Positions 25,770 to 37,055 of a DNA stretch of 41,103 bases are shown piece by piece (position 1 is the stretch's first letter; each line of letters starts with the position of its first letter). This stretch comes from Sphaerisporangium cinnabarinum (lineage in GTDB: Bacteria; Actinomycetota; Actinomycetes; Actinomycetales; Cellulomonadaceae): NCBI GenBank assembly GCA_003052455.1, contig QAPD01000030.1, forward strand, positions 1 through 41,103, written 5' to 3'. The notes beneath the pieces are model-generated. The model ran no database searches and had not been told where the DNA came from. It was given only the letters and a program-made list of their open reading frames with translations. The position numbers were made by a program, and so were the translations under genes.

Positions 25770-26627
25770 ATGACCGATACCTCCTCGACGGCCGCAGGCG
25801 AAGGCACCACCGCGGCGCGCGCACCCAAGGCGGGCCGCAACCTCCCCGTGGCGATCGCGGTGGGCCTCGGCCTGCTCGCGCTCGTCGCGGTCAGCCTCGC
25901 CTTCCGGCCCGAGCTCTTCGTGCTGCTCGCGACCGTCGCGGTGGGCGCGGCGCTGTGGGAGCTCGCCCAGGCGTTCCGGCGCCGCGACCTGCACCTCCCG
26001 CTGCTCCCGCTCCTCGTGGGCACGGTCGGCATCCTCGTCTCCTCGTACTACTCGGGGCCCGAGGCGCTGCTCGTCTCCTTCATGCTCACCGTGGCGGGGG
26101 CGGTGGTGTGGCGCGTGATCGACGGGTCGGGCACGGCCGCCGTGCGCGACGCCGCCGCCGCGACGTTCGCGGCGGCATACCTGCCGTTCATGGCGGGCTT
26201 CGTCATGCTCATGCTGGCCGCGCCGGACGGTCGGGTGCGCGTCCTGCTGTTCATCCTGCTCGCGGTCGCGAACGACGTCGGCGGGTACGTCGCGGGCGTC
26301 CTGTTCGGGCGGCACCCGCTCGCCCCGTCCGTGAGCCCCAAGAAGTCGTGGGAGGGGCTCGCCGGGTCGTTCGTCCTCGCGACCGCCGTCGGGGTCGTCG
26401 GCGCGGTCGTGGGGCTCGGCGCGAGCCCGCTGCTCGGCGTCGCGCTGGGCGTCCTGGCCCCGCTCACGGCGACGATCGGTGACCTCGCCGAGTCCATGAT
26501 CAAGCGGGACCTAGAATTGAAGGACATGGGGTCGCTCCTGCCCGGCCACGGAGGCATCCTCGACCGGCTCGACTCCATGCTCCTCACCGCCCCGTTCGTG
26601 TACGTGCTGCTCGCCCTGGCCGTCTGA
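25770..26627 (+). CDS. cdsA: Phosphatidate cytidylyltransferase (CDP-diglyceride synthase)
   Basis: CdsA makes CDP-diacylglycerol, the precursor of phosphatidylglycerol, cardiolipin and phosphatidylinositol. The 285-residue protein has a ~22-residue hydrophilic N-terminus and about 8 membrane spans. The family signature is visible as [28 protein letters not shown] near the end, with SPKKSWEG upstream. ATG 25770 has only a weak ribosome-binding site and lies 32 nt after frr, so coupling is possible. Codons CTA and TTG around 26511-26519 are rare here and coincide with a TAGAAT -10-like box. Confidence 0.95.
   Translation: MTDTSSTAAGEGTTAARAPKAGRNLPVAIAVGLGLLALVAVSLAFRPELFVLLATVAVGAALWELAQAFRRRDLHLPLLPLLVGTVGILVSSYYSGPEALLVSFMLTVAGAVVWRVIDGSGTAAVRDAAAATFAAAYLPFMAGFVMLMLAAPDGRVRVLLFILLAVANDVGGYVAGVLFGRHPLAPSVSPKKSWEGLAGSFVLATAVGVVGAVVGLGASPLLGVALGVLAPLTATIGDLAESMIKRDLELKDMGSLLPGHGGILDRLDSMLLTAPFVYVLLALAV
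26512..26517 (+). promoter_or_regulatory. Candidate intragenic -10 box TAGAAT in cdsA
   Basis: TAGAAT sits in the cdsA signature and is made from rare codons CTA-GAA-TTG. It would start transcription near 26524, ~160 nt before rlmN. No clear -35 is visible. Confidence 0.3.
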
Positions 26628-26686
26628 CGGCCCGGCTCACGGCGCGGCGCACCCGTCCGCACCGCCCCCCACGCTTGGACCTCCTC

Positions 26687-27832
26687 ATGACCGTCCGTTC
26701 CGTCCGCCCGTCCGCGGAGTCGAAGCCGCTGCCGCTCGTCATGTCGGCCCCGCGCCGCGGCAAGCCGCCGCGCCACTTCGCCGACCTCGCGCCCGAGGAG
26801 GTGCGGGACGTCGTCGTCGAGCTCGGGGAGAAGCCGTTCCGCGCCAAGCAGCTCGCGACGCACTACTACGCGCACCTCACGCGGGACCCCGAGGCGATGA
26901 CGGACCTGCCGAAGGCGACGCGCGACGTGCTCGCCGAGGCACTCTTCCCGTCGCTGCTCACGGCGGCGCGGCGCATGGAGGCCGACGGCGGCACGACCGT
27001 GAAGACGCTGTGGCACCTCTTCGACGGCGCCAAGGTCGAGTCGGTCCTCATGCGCTACCCGCAGCGCTCGACCCTGTGCGTGTCGAGCCAGGCGGGCTGC
27101 GGCATGGCGTGCCCGTTCTGCGCGACCGGCCAGCTCGGCCTGACCCGCAACCTCTCGGTCGCGGAGATCGTCGAGCAGGTGCGCTCCGCGGCCCGGTCGC
27201 TCGCGGACGGCGAGATCCCCGGCGGCCCGACGCGCCTCAACAACCTCGTGTTCATGGGCATGGGCGAGCCGCTCGCGAACTACAAGGCCGTCATGGGCAC
27301 GGTGCGCCGTCTGGTCGCCCCCGCGCCCGACGGGCTCGGGATGTCGGCACGCAACATCACGGTGTCGACGGTCGGGCTCGTGCCCGCGATGCGCAAGCTC
27401 GCCGACGAGGGGATCCCGGTGACCCTCGCGCTGTCGCTGCACGCCCCGGACGACGACCTGCGCAGCGAGCTCGTGCCGATCAACACCCGGTGGAGCGTCG
27501 ACGAGACCCTCGACGCGGCCCGGCACTACTTCGAGGTCACGGGCCGCCGCGTGAGCATCGAGTACGCGCTCATCAAGGACATGAACGACCACGCGTGGCG
27601 TGCCGACCTCCTGGGCGAGAAGCTCGACGCGCGCGGCCGCGGCTGGGTCCACGTCAACCCCATCCCGCTCAACCCGACGCCCGGATCGATCTGGACGGCC
27701 AGCGACCCTGCCGTCGAGGCGGAGTTCGTGGCACGATTGCGCGGTCACGGGATCCCGACGACGATCCGTGACACCCGCGGCAGCGACATCGACGGCGCCT
27801 GCGGGCAGCTCGCTGCAGAGGAGGACGAGTGA
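26687..27832 (+). CDS. rlmN: Dual-specificity 23S rRNA (A2503-C2)/tRNA methyltransferase RlmN
   Basis: RlmN is a radical-SAM enzyme that methylates C2 of A2503 in 23S rRNA, and A37 of some tRNAs. The 381-residue protein has the Fe-S motif GC-GMA-C-PF-C at C138, C142 and C145, [30 protein letters not shown] and YALIKDMND. The C-terminal resolving cysteine C372 is in [15 protein letters not shown] 26687 is preferred; TTG 26675 or ATG 26744 are alternatives, with no strong Shine-Dalgarno for any. Its stop overlaps the next gene by GTGA. Confidence 0.95.
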   Translation: MTVRSVRPSAESKPLPLVMSAPRRGKPPRHFADLAPEEVRDVVVELGEKPFRAKQLATHYYAHLTRDPEAMTDLPKATRDVLAEALFPSLLTAARRMEADGGTTVKTLWHLFDGAKVESVLMRYPQRSTLCVSSQAGCGMACPFCATGQLGLTRNLSVAEIVEQVRSAARSLADGEIPGGPTRLNNLVFMGMGEPLANYKAVMGTVRRLVAPAPDGLGMSARNITVSTVGLVPAMRKLADEGIPVTLALSLHAPDDDLRSELVPINTRWSVDETLDAARHYFEVTGRRVSIEYALIKDMNDHAWRADLLGEKLDARGRGWVHVNPIPLNPTPGSIWTASDPAVEAEFVARLRGHGIPTTIRDTRGSDIDGACGQLAAEEDE

Positions 27833-28380
27833 GTTCGCTGTTCACCACGGTGTCGAAGACCCGGAACGGGTACGACCCCGAGGAGGTCGACGACTTCTTC
27901 GAGCACGCTCGTGACGTCTACGAGGGCCGGGTGTCGGAGCGGCTCACGAGCACCGAGATCCAGGCGTCGGTCTTCGACCTGGTCCGTGGCGGCTACGACA
28001 CGCACGAGGTCGACGCCGCCCTCGACCGGCTCGAGGGCGCGTTCATCGCGCGCCAGCGGGCCGAGTACGTCGCGGCGCACGGGCAGCAGGCGTGGATGAA
28101 CGCGCTCGCGGAGCGCGCGCGGACGCTCTACGGGCGCCTCGGTCGCCCGGACGGCGAGAAGTTCGCGCTCGCGGAGCGCGGCAAGCCCGCCTACGACATC
28201 GACGACGTCGACGACCTGTGCGACCGGCTCGTCGCCTACTTCGACCGCCAGGTGCCGATCACGGCGGCCGAGATCCGGTCCGCGACGTTCGGCCGGGCGC
28301 GCGGGCGCGACGGCTACGCGGAGGGCCCGGTCGACGCGTTCTTCGCGCGCGCCATCGAGGTGCTGCTCGGCGTCGAGTGA
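27829..28380 (+). CDS. DivIVA-domain repeat protein
   Basis: A 183-residue protein built of four copies of the ~25-residue DivIVA motif F-x(5-8)-GYD-x-x-EVD-x-F. They are [20 protein letters not shown] (5-24), [20 protein letters not shown] (49-68), [20 protein letters not shown] (112-131) and [19 protein letters not shown] (154-172). Copies 2 and 4 are preceded by the same T-x-x-EI-x-(A/S) lead-in, so the protein looks like a tandem duplication of a two-motif unit. Full DivIVA/Wag31 has one motif plus long coiled coil; here there is almost no coil. GTGA overlap with rlmN indicates coupling. A pole or curvature-sensing role is inference from the motif. Confidence 0.85.
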   Translation: MSSLFTTVSKTRNGYDPEEVDDFFEHARDVYEGRVSERLTSTEIQASVFDLVRGGYDTHEVDAALDRLEGAFIARQRAEYVAAHGQQAWMNALAERARTLYGRLGRPDGEKFALAERGKPAYDIDDVDDLCDRLVAYFDRQVPITAAEIRSATFGRARGRDGYAEGPVDAFFARAIEVLLGVE

Positions 28381-28396
28381 CGACGCCCCGCCCCGC

Positions 28397-29170
28397 GTGA
28401 GCCTCGATCCCCGGACGACGTCGAGCCGTCTGCTGCGGCGCGCGGTCGCGTCGCTGGCGGCGTTCAACGCCCGCCACCCCTGGAACCACAACGAGCACTT
28501 CCACGGCTGGGTCCTGCAGCGCGTGCCGCACGACGCCCGCGTCGTGCTCGACGTCGGCTGCGGCGGCGGCGTGCTGCTGGGACGGCTGCGGGCCCGGGTC
28601 GCCGAGGTGCACGGGATCGACGCCGACGCGGGCATGGTCGCCCAGGCCCGGGCGAGGCACGCTGCCGACCCCGCCGTGACGGTGCGCCGGTTCCGGTTCG
28701 ACGACGTCCGCTCGCCCGACGACGTCCGCTCGCCCGACGACGTCCGCTCGCCGGGCGCGTCCGGCCCGCCCGGGCCGGGGGCCGGTGCCCCGGAGCACCG
28801 TGGGTACGACGCGGTGACGATGGTCGCGGTGCTGCACCACCTCGACCCGGACGAGGCGCTCCGGCACGCGCGGCACCTCCTCGCGCCGGGCGGCCGGCTG
28901 CTCGTCGTGGGGCTCGCGCGGGTCGCCACGCCCACGGACCTCGCGGTCGACGTCGTGTCCGCGCTGCTCAACCCGCTCGTGGGCCTCGTGAAGCACCCCC
29001 ACCGAGCGCGGCAGGGCGACGCCGGGACGGACGCCCCGGGCATGCCGGTCAGGGACCCACGGCACTCCGTCGACGAGATCAGGCGCACGGCCCGGGCGCT
29101 GCTGCCGGGCATCCGTCTGCGCCGCCGCCTGTTCTTCCGGTACACGCTCGAGTGGACCGCCCCGCGCTGA
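28397..29170 (+). CDS. Class I SAM-dependent methyltransferase
   Basis: A 257-residue protein with SAM motif I VVLDVGCGGGVLLGRLRARV and acidic motif II EVHGIDADAGMVAQARARH. A post-motif region, AVTMVAVLHHLDPDEALRHARHLLAPGGRLLVVGLAR, resembles UbiE/Methyltransf_11 enzymes. The segment NARHPWNHNEHFHGWVLQRVP precedes the fold. The substrate is unknown. Residues 102-119 are a threefold DDVRSP repeat encoded by a perfect 18-nt tandem repeat, inserted in a loop after strand 3. GTG 28397 starts 16 nt after the DivIVA-repeat gene. A soluble, C-terminally basic protein; not one of the universally syntenic genes. Confidence 0.85.
   Translation: MSLDPRTTSSRLLRRAVASLAAFNARHPWNHNEHFHGWVLQRVPHDARVVLDVGCGGGVLLGRLRARVAEVHGIDADAGMVAQARARHAADPAVTVRRFRFDDVRSPDDVRSPDDVRSPGASGPPGPGAGAPEHRGYDAVTMVAVLHHLDPDEALRHARHLLAPGGRLLVVGLARVATPTDLAVDVVSALLNPLVGLVKHPHRARQGDAGTDAPGMPVRDPRHSVDEIRRTARALLPGIRLRRRLFFRYTLEWTAPR
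28700..28753 (+). repeat. Three tandem 18-nt repeats
   Basis: Unit GACGACGTCCGCTCGCCC occurs three times in frame (28700-28717, 28718-28735, 28736-28753; the last differs in its final base), encoding DDVRSP x3. Slippage could change the copy number without a frameshift. Confidence 0.9.
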
Positions 29171-29230
29171 CCTGAGGCCGCGACCGGCGAGGTGCCCGCG
29201 CACCGCCGGCGGCCTGGAAGGATGGGAGCC

Positions 29231-30430
29231 ATGCCCGACAGTCCCGCACGCACCCCCCGCACCGTGACGATCCTCGGCTCGACCGGGTCGATCGGCACGC
29301 AGGCGATCGACGTCGTCCGGGCCCACCCCGACCGGTTCCGGGTCGAGGCGCTCTCGGCGGGCGGCGGCGACGTGGACCTGCTGGCGCGCCAGGCGGCCGA
29401 CCTGGGCGTGCGCACGGTCGGGGTGGCGGACGCGACCCGCGCGAAGGCCCTCGGCGAGGCGCTCACGGCGACCTATGCCGGCCGCGGGGACGCCCCCGAG
29501 GTGCTCGCCGGGCCCGACGCCGCCGCCGAGCTCGCGGGGCGGGGGAGCGACGTCGTCCTCAACGGGGTCACGGGGTCGGTGGGACTCGGCCCGACGCTCG
29601 CCGCGCTGCAGGCCGGGTCGACGCTCGCGCTCGCGAACAAGGAGTCGCTCGTCGCCGGAGGAGCGCTCGTCCGCGCGGCCCAGCAGCGCCCGGACCAGAT
29701 CGTCCCGGTGGACTCCGAGCACTCGGCCATCGCCCAGTGCCTGCGGTCGGGGACGCGACCGGAGGTGCGCCGGCTGATCCTCACGGCCTCGGGCGGCCCG
29801 TTCCGCGGCTGGGAGGCCGACGCGGTCAAGGCAGCGACCGTCGACCAGGCGCTCGCGCACCCGACCTGGGCCATGGGTCCGGTCGTCACGGTGAACTCCG
29901 CGAGCCTCATGAACAAGGGCCTCGAGCTCATCGAGGCGCACCTGCTCTTCGACGTCCCGGCCGACGACATCACGGTCGTCGTGCACCCGCAGTCCGTCGT
30001 GCACTCGATGGTCGAGTTCGTCGACGGCTCGACGATCGCGCAGGCGTCGCCGCCCGACATGCGCCTGCCCATCGCGCTCGGGCTCTCGTGGCCGGAGCGG
30101 CTCGACCCGGTGACCCCGCCGTGCGACTGGTCCGCCGCGACGTCGTGGACGTTCGAGCCGCTCGACGACACGGCGTTCCCCGCGGTGCACCTCGCGCGTG
30201 CGGCCGTGGCGGCGAGCGCCACGCACCCCGCGGTGTACAACGCGGCCAACGAGGAGGCCGTCGCGGCGTTCCTCAGCGGACGCGCAGGTTTCGGTGACAT
30301 CGTGGCGACGGTCGAGCGCGTGCTCGCGGCGCACGACGGAACCCCCGCGCACGCGCTGACGTTGGAGCACGTGGCGGACGCCGAGGCGTGGGCGCGCACG
30401 CGCGCGCACGAGGTGCTGGACCGCCGGTGA
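29231..30430 (+). CDS. dxr: 1-deoxy-D-xylulose 5-phosphate reductoisomerase
   Basis: Dxr makes 2-C-methyl-erythritol 4-phosphate, the committed MEP-pathway step. The 399-residue protein shows the NADPH motif [28 protein letters not shown], the metal/substrate loop [42 protein letters not shown] and [19 protein letters not shown] 29231 is preferred because GGAAGGA (29216-29222) lies 8 nt upstream; GTG 29192 would add a non-homologous Arg-rich leader. It is followed by rseP and ispG, the same dxr-rip-ispG order as in mycobacteria. Confidence 0.96.
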   Translation: MPDSPARTPRTVTILGSTGSIGTQAIDVVRAHPDRFRVEALSAGGGDVDLLARQAADLGVRTVGVADATRAKALGEALTATYAGRGDAPEVLAGPDAAAELAGRGSDVVLNGVTGSVGLGPTLAALQAGSTLALANKESLVAGGALVRAAQQRPDQIVPVDSEHSAIAQCLRSGTRPEVRRLILTASGGPFRGWEADAVKAATVDQALAHPTWAMGPVVTVNSASLMNKGLELIEAHLLFDVPADDITVVVHPQSVVHSMVEFVDGSTIAQASPPDMRLPIALGLSWPERLDPVTPPCDWSAATSWTFEPLDDTAFPAVHLARAAVAASATHPAVYNAANEEAVAAFLSGRAGFGDIVATVERVLAAHDGTPAHALTLEHVADAEAWARTRAHEVLDRR

Positions 30431-30488
30431 CGAGCAACCGTCGGGGCGGGAGGGCCGCCCGGGACGTCGAGAGGGAGCAGAGGGAACG

Positions 30489-31799
30489 ATGGCCACGCTG
30501 ATCGGCATCCTGGTGATCGTGGTCGGGATCGTCGTCTCGATCGCGCTGCACGAGGTCGGCCACATGGTGCCCGCGAAGAAGTTCGGCGTCCGCGTGAGCC
30601 AGTACATGGTCGGGTTCGGCCCGACTCTGTGGTCGCGGACCAAGGGCGAGACCGAGTACGGGCTCAAGGCGATCCCGCTCGGCGGCTACGTGCGCCTCGT
30701 GGGCATGTACCCGCCCGCGCCCGCGGGCGCCCGTCCCCGCGGCGGCGGGTTCTTCTCCCAGGTCGTGGCCGACGCGCGGGACGCCAGCACGGAGGAGATC
30801 CGGCCGGGCGAGGAGCACCGCGCGTTCTACAACCTCTCCGCACCCAAGAAGGTCGTCGTCATGCTCGGCGGCCCCTTCATGAACCTCCTCATCGCGTTCG
30901 TCCTCATGGCGATCGTGTGCGTCGGCATCGGCCTGCCCGCGATCACGACCACGGTCGGCTCGGTGAACGCGTGCGTCCCGTCCGCCGTGACGGACGAGGA
31001 GCAGGAGTGCGCCGCCGGCGCCGACCCCTCGCCGGCCGCCGCCGCGGGGCTCCAGCCGGGCGACACGATCGTGGCGTTCGACGGCGAGGACGTCACCTCG
31101 TGGGACCAGCTCTCCGGCATGATCCGCGGCGCCGCCGGGCAGGCGACGCCCGTCGTCGTCGAGCGCGACGGCGAGCAGGTCGACCTCACCATCACGCCCG
31201 TCGACGTGGAGCGCCAGGTCGTGGCCGAGGACGGGACGCCCGTCGTCGACGACGACGGCGAGCCGGTCACGAAGCCCGCCGGATTCGTCGGGTTCGCGCC
31301 GACCGTCGAGCGCACGCCCGCCGGGATCGGCGTGGCCGCGGAGGCCACGTGGCAGCAGGTGAGCGGCACGGCGGGCATCATCGTCACCCTGCCGGTCAAG
31401 GTCTACGAGGCCGCCCAGGCCGCGTTCACCGACGCGCCCCGCGGGCAGGACTCCGTGATGAGCGTCGTCGGGGTCGGCCGCGTCGCGGTGGACGTCGCGG
31501 GCGCGGAGAGCCCGGTGCTCGACCGCGTCGTCACGATGCTGCTGCTGCTCGCCGCGCTCAACGTCGCGCTGTTCGTCTTCAACCTCATCCCGCTCCTGCC
31601 GCTCGACGGCGGGCACGTGGTCAACGCGCTGTACGAGGGCGCCAAGCGCACCGTCGCGCGCGTCCGCGGCCGCCCGCGCCCGGGGCCGGCCGACCTGGCG
31701 CGGATGATGCCGGTCGCGTACGTGATGTTCGTGGTCCTCGTCGGCGTCGGCGCGCTGCTGATCCTCGCCGACATCATCGACCCCGTCCGCCTCACGTAG
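30489..31799 (+). CDS. rseP: Site-2 intramembrane metalloprotease (RseP/Rip1 family)
   Basis: A membrane zinc protease that cleaves anti-sigma factors and other single-pass proteins inside the bilayer. The 436-residue protein has HEVGH (H21, E22, H25) in the first membrane helix. [24 protein letters not shown] and [16 protein letters not shown] follow, then a periplasmic PDZ-like domain ([28 protein letters not shown]). The second catalytic motif is [20 protein letters not shown] (D373), and another membrane span ends the protein. The PDZ region contains a ~25-residue acidic insertion ([21 protein letters not shown]). The start is ATG 30489. It is the Rv2869c (Rip1) counterpart by position. 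Confidence 0.95.
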   Translation: MATLIGILVIVVGIVVSIALHEVGHMVPAKKFGVRVSQYMVGFGPTLWSRTKGETEYGLKAIPLGGYVRLVGMYPPAPAGARPRGGGFFSQVVADARDASTEEIRPGEEHRAFYNLSAPKKVVVMLGGPFMNLLIAFVLMAIVCVGIGLPAITTTVGSVNACVPSAVTDEEQECAAGADPSPAAAAGLQPGDTIVAFDGEDVTSWDQLSGMIRGAAGQATPVVVERDGEQVDLTITPVDVERQVVAEDGTPVVDDDGEPVTKPAGFVGFAPTVERTPAGIGVAAEATWQQVSGTAGIIVTLPVKVYEAAQAAFTDAPRGQDSVMSVVGVGRVAVDVAGAESPVLDRVVTMLLLLAALNVALFVFNLIPLLPLDGGHVVNALYEGAKRTVARVRGRPRPGPADLARMMPVAYVMFVVLVGVGALLILADIIDPVRLT

Positions 31800-31842
31800 C
31801 CGCGAGCGGCGTCGCGACCGCGGTCCCGCCCCGGGCCGCGCG

Positions 31843-31911
31843 CGAGGTAGAGCGTTCGGTCGCGAGGTAGCGACCGACGACGTCTACCTCGCGACCGGAG
31901 GCCCTACCTCG
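31843..31911 (+). repeat. Four-box dyad of CGAGGTAG upstream of ispG
   Basis: CGAGGTAG occurs at 31843-31850 and 31863-31870, and its complement CTACCTCG at 31884-31891 and 31904-31911. Start-to-start distances are 20, 21 and 20 bp, all symmetric about position 31877. The inner arms form a perfect 14-bp inverted repeat (31857-31870 with 31884-31897). The full 28-bp arms match at 25 positions. It could be an operator for ispG, a bidirectional terminator after rseP, or a REP-like element. Confidence 0.75.
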
Positions 31912-32010
31912 GCGGGAGGCGTGCGTGGAGGTGCCGCGAAGATGTGCGGGACCGCGCGGGAAGGTGACGTCTCGGACACCCGGCGGTGCCGCGTTCGACG
32001 CCCGGCGGGG

Positions 32011-32016
32011 GATACT
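32011..32016 (+). promoter_or_regulatory. Candidate -10 box GATACT, leaderless ispG promoter
   Basis: GATACT-N6-GTG(32023). The predicted start falls on the start codon. An AGGGGGG run (32017-32023) abuts the codon too closely to be a normal Shine-Dalgarno. Confidence 0.4.
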
Positions 32017-32022
32017 AGGGGG

Positions 32023-33186
<1,164 letters not shown>

Positions 33187-33193
33187 CCCCCTC

Positions 33194-34159
33194 GTGAGCC
33201 GCTGGCGCCCGTCCGTCCCGGCACTGCGGCCACGGGCGCGCGCCGGGTCGGGCGACGACGCGACCGAGCGGGCCCGCGTGCTCGCCGACGCGGACGTCCC
33301 CGAGGCGCTCGCGGTGTGCGCGGGCGACCCGGTCGCCTCGACGCTCGCCGCGGCGCGGCTCGCCGTCGCGCAGCACGCCGGCCTGCACGCCGCGGGCGGC
33401 CAGGCGTGGGGCTTCCCCGCCGTCGGCCCGCTCGAGGCGGTGTGCTGGGCCGGGGCGAACCTCGTGCCGGTCGTGCCGGCGTCGCTCGACGCCGATCGCG
33501 CCCGCGCGGCGGTCGCCGCGTTCGCGGCGCTCGCGCGGCACGCAGGGCGACGGTCGTCGTCGGTCGTGGGCGAGCGCGACGCCGCGCTGGCGCTGTGGGA
33601 GCTGCTCGCCCCGCACTGGCCGACGCCGCGCGAGATCCGGGCGAACCAGCCGTCGCTCGCGATCGACCGCGACCCCGACGTCGAGCCCGACCCGCACGTG
33701 CGCCGCTCCGTCCCGGCGGAGGTCCCCGTCGTGCTCCCCGCGTGCGTGCGGATGTTCACCGAGGAGGTCGGCTACTCGCCGGTCGAGGGCGGGGGCCGCG
33801 CGTACGAGGAGCGCGTCCGCTCGCTCGTGCTCGCGGGCCGGTCCTTCGTCCGCATGGCCGCGGAGCCCGGCCGCTCCCCGCACGTCGTCTTCAAGGCGGA
33901 GCTCGGCGCGGTCACGCCGCACGTGGCGCAGGTGCAGGGCGTGTGGGTCGACCCGCGGTACCGCGGGCAGGGTCTCGCCGCCCCGGGGATGGCCGCCGTG
34001 GTGCGCCTCGCGCGCGAGCTCGGGCCCGCGGACGCGGCGCGCGGTGCGGCACCTCCCGTGGTGTCGCTGTACGTCAACGACTACAACGCGCCCGCGCTCG
34101 CGACGTACCGTCGGGTCGGGTTCGAGCGGGTCGGCACCTACGCGACCGTGCTGTTCTGA
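33194..34159 (+). CDS. GNAT-family acetyltransferase with N-terminal DUF4081-like domain
   Basis: A 321-residue protein. The N-terminal ~150 residues ([50 protein letters not shown]) resemble the DUF4081 partner domain. The C-terminal ~150 residues are a GNAT fold with the acetyl-CoA motif [21 protein letters not shown] and the beta-5 strand [27 protein letters not shown]. The substrate is unknown. It starts at GTG 33194, 7 nt after ispG. The same gene follows ispG in mycobacteria (Rv2867c position), so the pairing is conserved and may matter. It is convergent with the glycosylase gene. Confidence 0.9.
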   Translation: MSRWRPSVPALRPRARAGSGDDATERARVLADADVPEALAVCAGDPVASTLAAARLAVAQHAGLHAAGGQAWGFPAVGPLEAVCWAGANLVPVVPASLDADRARAAVAAFAALARHAGRRSSSVVGERDAALALWELLAPHWPTPREIRANQPSLAIDRDPDVEPDPHVRRSVPAEVPVVLPACVRMFTEEVGYSPVEGGGRAYEERVRSLVLAGRSFVRMAAEPGRSPHVVFKAELGAVTPHVAQVQGVWVDPRYRGQGLAAPGMAAVVRLARELGPADAARGAAPPVVSLYVNDYNAPALATYRRVGFERVGTYATVLF

Positions 34160-34199
34160 CGGCGCCCGCCCCGGGCCGCGCGGCCTGCCTCCGGATCGC

Positions 34200-35123
34200 T
34201 CACTTGAGCAGTCGCGACATCCGCCGGTCGGCGAGGACCTGGCCCCCGGTCTGGCACGTCGGGCAGTACTGGAGGCTGCGGTCGGCGAAGCTCACCTCGC
34301 GCACGGTGTCGCCGCACACGGGGCAGGGCAGACCCGTGCGTCCGTGCACGCGCATCCCCGCGCGCTTGGCGTCCTTGAGCTCGGCGGCCGGCTTGCCCGA
34401 CGCCGCCGCCACGGCCTCCGCGAGCACCTCGCCCACGGCGGCGTGCACGCGGGCGACCTCGTCGGGCGTGAACGAGCGCGTGAGCTTGAACGGGCTCGTG
34501 CGCGCCGCGTGCAGGATGTCGTCGGAGTAGGCGTTCCCGATCCCCGCGATCGACGACTGGTCGCGCAGCAGCCCCTTGACCTGCTGGTTGCGCGCCGCCA
34601 TGAGCTCGCCCAGCGCCGCGGGGGTGAAGGCCGGGTCGAGCGGTTCGACGCCCAGGGTCTCGATCGCCCGGATCTCCTCCGGGTGCCGCACGACGTGCAC
34701 CGCGAGCCGCTTGCGCGTCCCGGCCTCCGTGAGGTCGAACCCGGAGCCGTCGTCGAACCGCACGCGCAGCGCGAGCACCGCGGCCTTCCCTCCGCCGCTG
34801 CCGCCGAGGCGCGGGCGGACGGGCGTCGTCGGCGCCTTCTCGGACCAGCGCAGCCACCCGCCCCGGGCGAGGTGGAACACGAGGTGGACCTCGGCGTCGG
34901 GCCCGGGCGCCCCGGTGCCGTCGCCGGCCTCGGCGAGCACGAGGTCGAGCCACTTGCCGTGCCGGCGGGCGCCCGCGACGACCCGTCCGACCAGCGCCGA
35001 GACGGGCGGGTCGAACGTCTTCAGCGCAGCGATCTGCGCGACGTCCGCGGCCACGACGGTGCGGCCGGTCGCGCGGTCGTCGAGGAACCGGACGAGGGCC
35101 TCGACCTCGGGCAGCTCGGGCAT
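34200..35123 (-). CDS. Fpg/Nei-family DNA glycosylase-AP lyase
   Basis: A bifunctional base-excision enzyme for oxidised bases. In the 307-residue protein the N-terminal catalytic residues are P2 and E3 ([10 protein letters not shown]). Lys57 lies in [10 protein letters not shown]. The H2TH region is [22 protein letters not shown], and the C-terminal zinc finger is CPVC...CPTC ([31 protein letters not shown]). Whether it prefers 8-oxoguanine (MutM) or pyrimidines (Nei) cannot be settled from sequence. ATG 35123 with the universal MPELPEVE start refutes the longer upstream frame. It is divergent from proS, with only 33 nt between the starts, so the promoters overlap. Confidence 0.93.
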   Translation of the reverse strand: MPELPEVEALVRFLDDRATGRTVVAADVAQIAALKTFDPPVSALVGRVVAGARRHGKWLDLVLAEAGDGTGAPGPDAEVHLVFHLARGGWLRWSEKAPTTPVRPRLGGSGGGKAAVLALRVRFDDGSGFDLTEAGTRKRLAVHVVRHPEEIRAIETLGVEPLDPAFTPAALGELMAARNQQVKGLLRDQSSIAGIGNAYSDDILHAARTSPFKLTRSFTPDEVARVHAAVGEVLAEAVAAASGKPAAELKDAKRAGMRVHGRTGLPCPVCGDTVREVSFADRSLQYCPTCQTGGQVLADRRMSRLLK

Positions 35124-35143
35124 GGGGACATCCTCCCCGCCGG

Positions 35144-35149
35144 TAGGGT
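35144..35149 (+). promoter_or_regulatory. Candidate -10 box TAGGGT, leaderless proS promoter
   Basis: TAGGGT is followed by 7 nt and then the proS ATG (35157). It falls in the 33-nt gap to the divergent glycosylase start. Confidence 0.45.
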
Positions 35150-35156
35150 GGGGCGC

Positions 35157-37040
35157 ATGTCTTCCGTCACGTCCGGCGCGCCCGCCGCGGCCTCCACCCG
35201 CGTCCGGGGCGCCGACCTCCTGCGCCTGTCCACCCTGTTCGTCCGGACGCTGCGCGAGGACCCGGCCGACGCCGAGGTCGCGAGCCACCGGCTCCTCGTG
35301 CGGGCGGGCTACATCCGTCGCGCCGCCCCCGGCATCTACACCTGGCTCCCGCTCGGCCTGCGCGTGCTGCGCAAGGTCGAGGACGTGGTCCGCGAGGAGA
35401 TGGCGGCCGCGGGCGCGCAGGAGGTGCACTTCCCGGCGCTGCTGCCCAAGGAGCCGTACGAGGCGACGGGCCGCTGGACGGAGTACGGGCCGAACATCTT
35501 CCGCCTCAAGGACCGCAAGGACGGCGACTACCTCCTCGCGCCCACCCACGAGGAGATGTTCACGCTCCTCGTCAAAGACCTGTACTCGTCGTACAAGGAC
35601 CTGCCGCTGACGATCTACCAGATCCAGACGAAGTACCGCGACGAGGCGCGCCCCCGCGCGGGCCTCATCCGCGGCCGCGAGTTCGTCATGAAGGACGCGT
35701 ACTCGTTCGACACGACGGACGAGGGCCTCGAGCGCTCGTACGAGGCGCAGCGCGCGGCCTACCGGCGCATCTTCGACCGGCTCGGGCTCGAGTACGTCAT
35801 CGTCGCGGCGACGTCCGGCGCCATGGGGGGCTCGCGCTCCGAGGAGTTCCTCACCCCGACCGCGATCGGCGAGGACACGTTCGTGCGCTCGCCCGGGGGG
35901 TACGCCGCGAACGTCGAGGCCGTCGTCACGCCGGTGCCCGAGGCGGTCGACTACGCCGACGCCCCGGCCGCGCACGTCGAGGACACGCCCGACACCCCGA
36001 CCATCGCCTCGCTCGTCGAGCTCGCGAACGCCCGCTACCCCCGCGCGGACCGCGCATGGACGGCGGCCGACACGCTGAAGAACGTCGTGCTCGCGCTCAC
36101 GCACCCGGACGGCCGCCGCGAGGTCGTCGTCGTCGGGCTGCCGGGCGACCGCGAGGTCGACCTCAAGCGCGTCGGCGCCGCGTTCGAGCCCGCCGAGGTC
36201 GAGCCGGCCACCGACGCGGACTTCGCCGCCCACCCCGAGCTCGTCAAGGGCTACATCGGCCCGCAGGTGCTCGGCCCGAACGCCCGCCGCGAGGCGCCCG
36301 CGGACGGCGACGCGTCCGACGCGTCGGCGGGGGAGACCCCCGAGCGGCACTCGGTGCGGTACCTCCTGGACCCGCGCGTCGTCGCGGGCACGCGCTGGAT
36401 CACCGGCGCGAACGCGCCCGGCCGCCACGTGTTCGACCTCGTCGCCGAGCGCGACTTCGCCGCCGACGGCACGGTCGAGGCCGCGGAGGTGCGCGCGGGC
36501 GACCTCGCGCCCGACGGCTCGGGCCCGCTCGAGCTCGCGCGCGGCATCGAGATCGGCCACATCTTCGCGCTCGGCCGCAAGTACGCCCAGGCCCTCGGCC
36601 TCACCGTGCTCGACGAGAACGGCAAGCAGGTCGTCGTGACGATGGGCTCCTACGGCATCGGCGTCACGCGCGTCCTCGCGGCGCTCGCGGAGGCGAACCA
36701 CGACGACGCCGGGCTCGCGTGGCCCGCCCACGTCGCGCCCGCGCAGGTGCACGTCGTCGCCACGGGCAAGGACGCGAGCGTGTTCGAGGAGGCCGAGCGC
36801 CTCGCGACCGAGCTCGCCGGCCGCGGCGTCGAGGTGATCTACGACGACCGGCCCAAGGTCTCGCCCGGCGTGAAGTTCAAGGACGCCGAGCTCCTCGGCG
36901 TGCCGCTGCTGCTCGTCGTGGGCCGCGGCCTGGCCGACGGCGTCGTCGAGGTCCGCCCGCGCGCGGGCGAGGCGGCGCAGGTCGCGGTCGCGGACGCCGT
37001 CGAGCACGTCGCCGACCGGGTCGCCGAGCTCCTCGGCTGA
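35157..37040 (+). CDS. proS: Prolyl-tRNA synthetase, bacterial type
   Basis: ProRS charges tRNA-Pro. The 627-residue class II synthetase has motif 1 in [49 protein letters not shown], motif 2 in [15 protein letters not shown], and motif 3 in [17 protein letters not shown]. The bacterial editing (INS) domain lies between motifs 2 and 3 ([48 protein letters not shown]). The anticodon domain closes the protein ([24 protein letters not shown]). A short acidic loop ([17 protein letters not shown]) enlarges the insertion domain compared with E. coli. ATG 35157 is probably leaderless. Confidence 0.97.
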   Translation: MSSVTSGAPAAASTRVRGADLLRLSTLFVRTLREDPADAEVASHRLLVRAGYIRRAAPGIYTWLPLGLRVLRKVEDVVREEMAAAGAQEVHFPALLPKEPYEATGRWTEYGPNIFRLKDRKDGDYLLAPTHEEMFTLLVKDLYSSYKDLPLTIYQIQTKYRDEARPRAGLIRGREFVMKDAYSFDTTDEGLERSYEAQRAAYRRIFDRLGLEYVIVAATSGAMGGSRSEEFLTPTAIGEDTFVRSPGGYAANVEAVVTPVPEAVDYADAPAAHVEDTPDTPTIASLVELANARYPRADRAWTAADTLKNVVLALTHPDGRREVVVVGLPGDREVDLKRVGAAFEPAEVEPATDADFAAHPELVKGYIGPQVLGPNARREAPADGDASDASAGETPERHSVRYLLDPRVVAGTRWITGANAPGRHVFDLVAERDFAADGTVEAAEVRAGDLAPDGSGPLELARGIEIGHIFALGRKYAQALGLTVLDENGKQVVVTMGSYGIGVTRVLAALAEANHDDAGLAWPAHVAPAQVHVVATGKDASVFEEAERLATELAGRGVEVIYDDRPKVSPGVKFKDAELLGVPLLLVVGRGLADGVVEVRPRAGEAAQVAVADAVEHVADRVAELLG

Positions 37041-37055
37041 TCCATCGCGTCGCAG

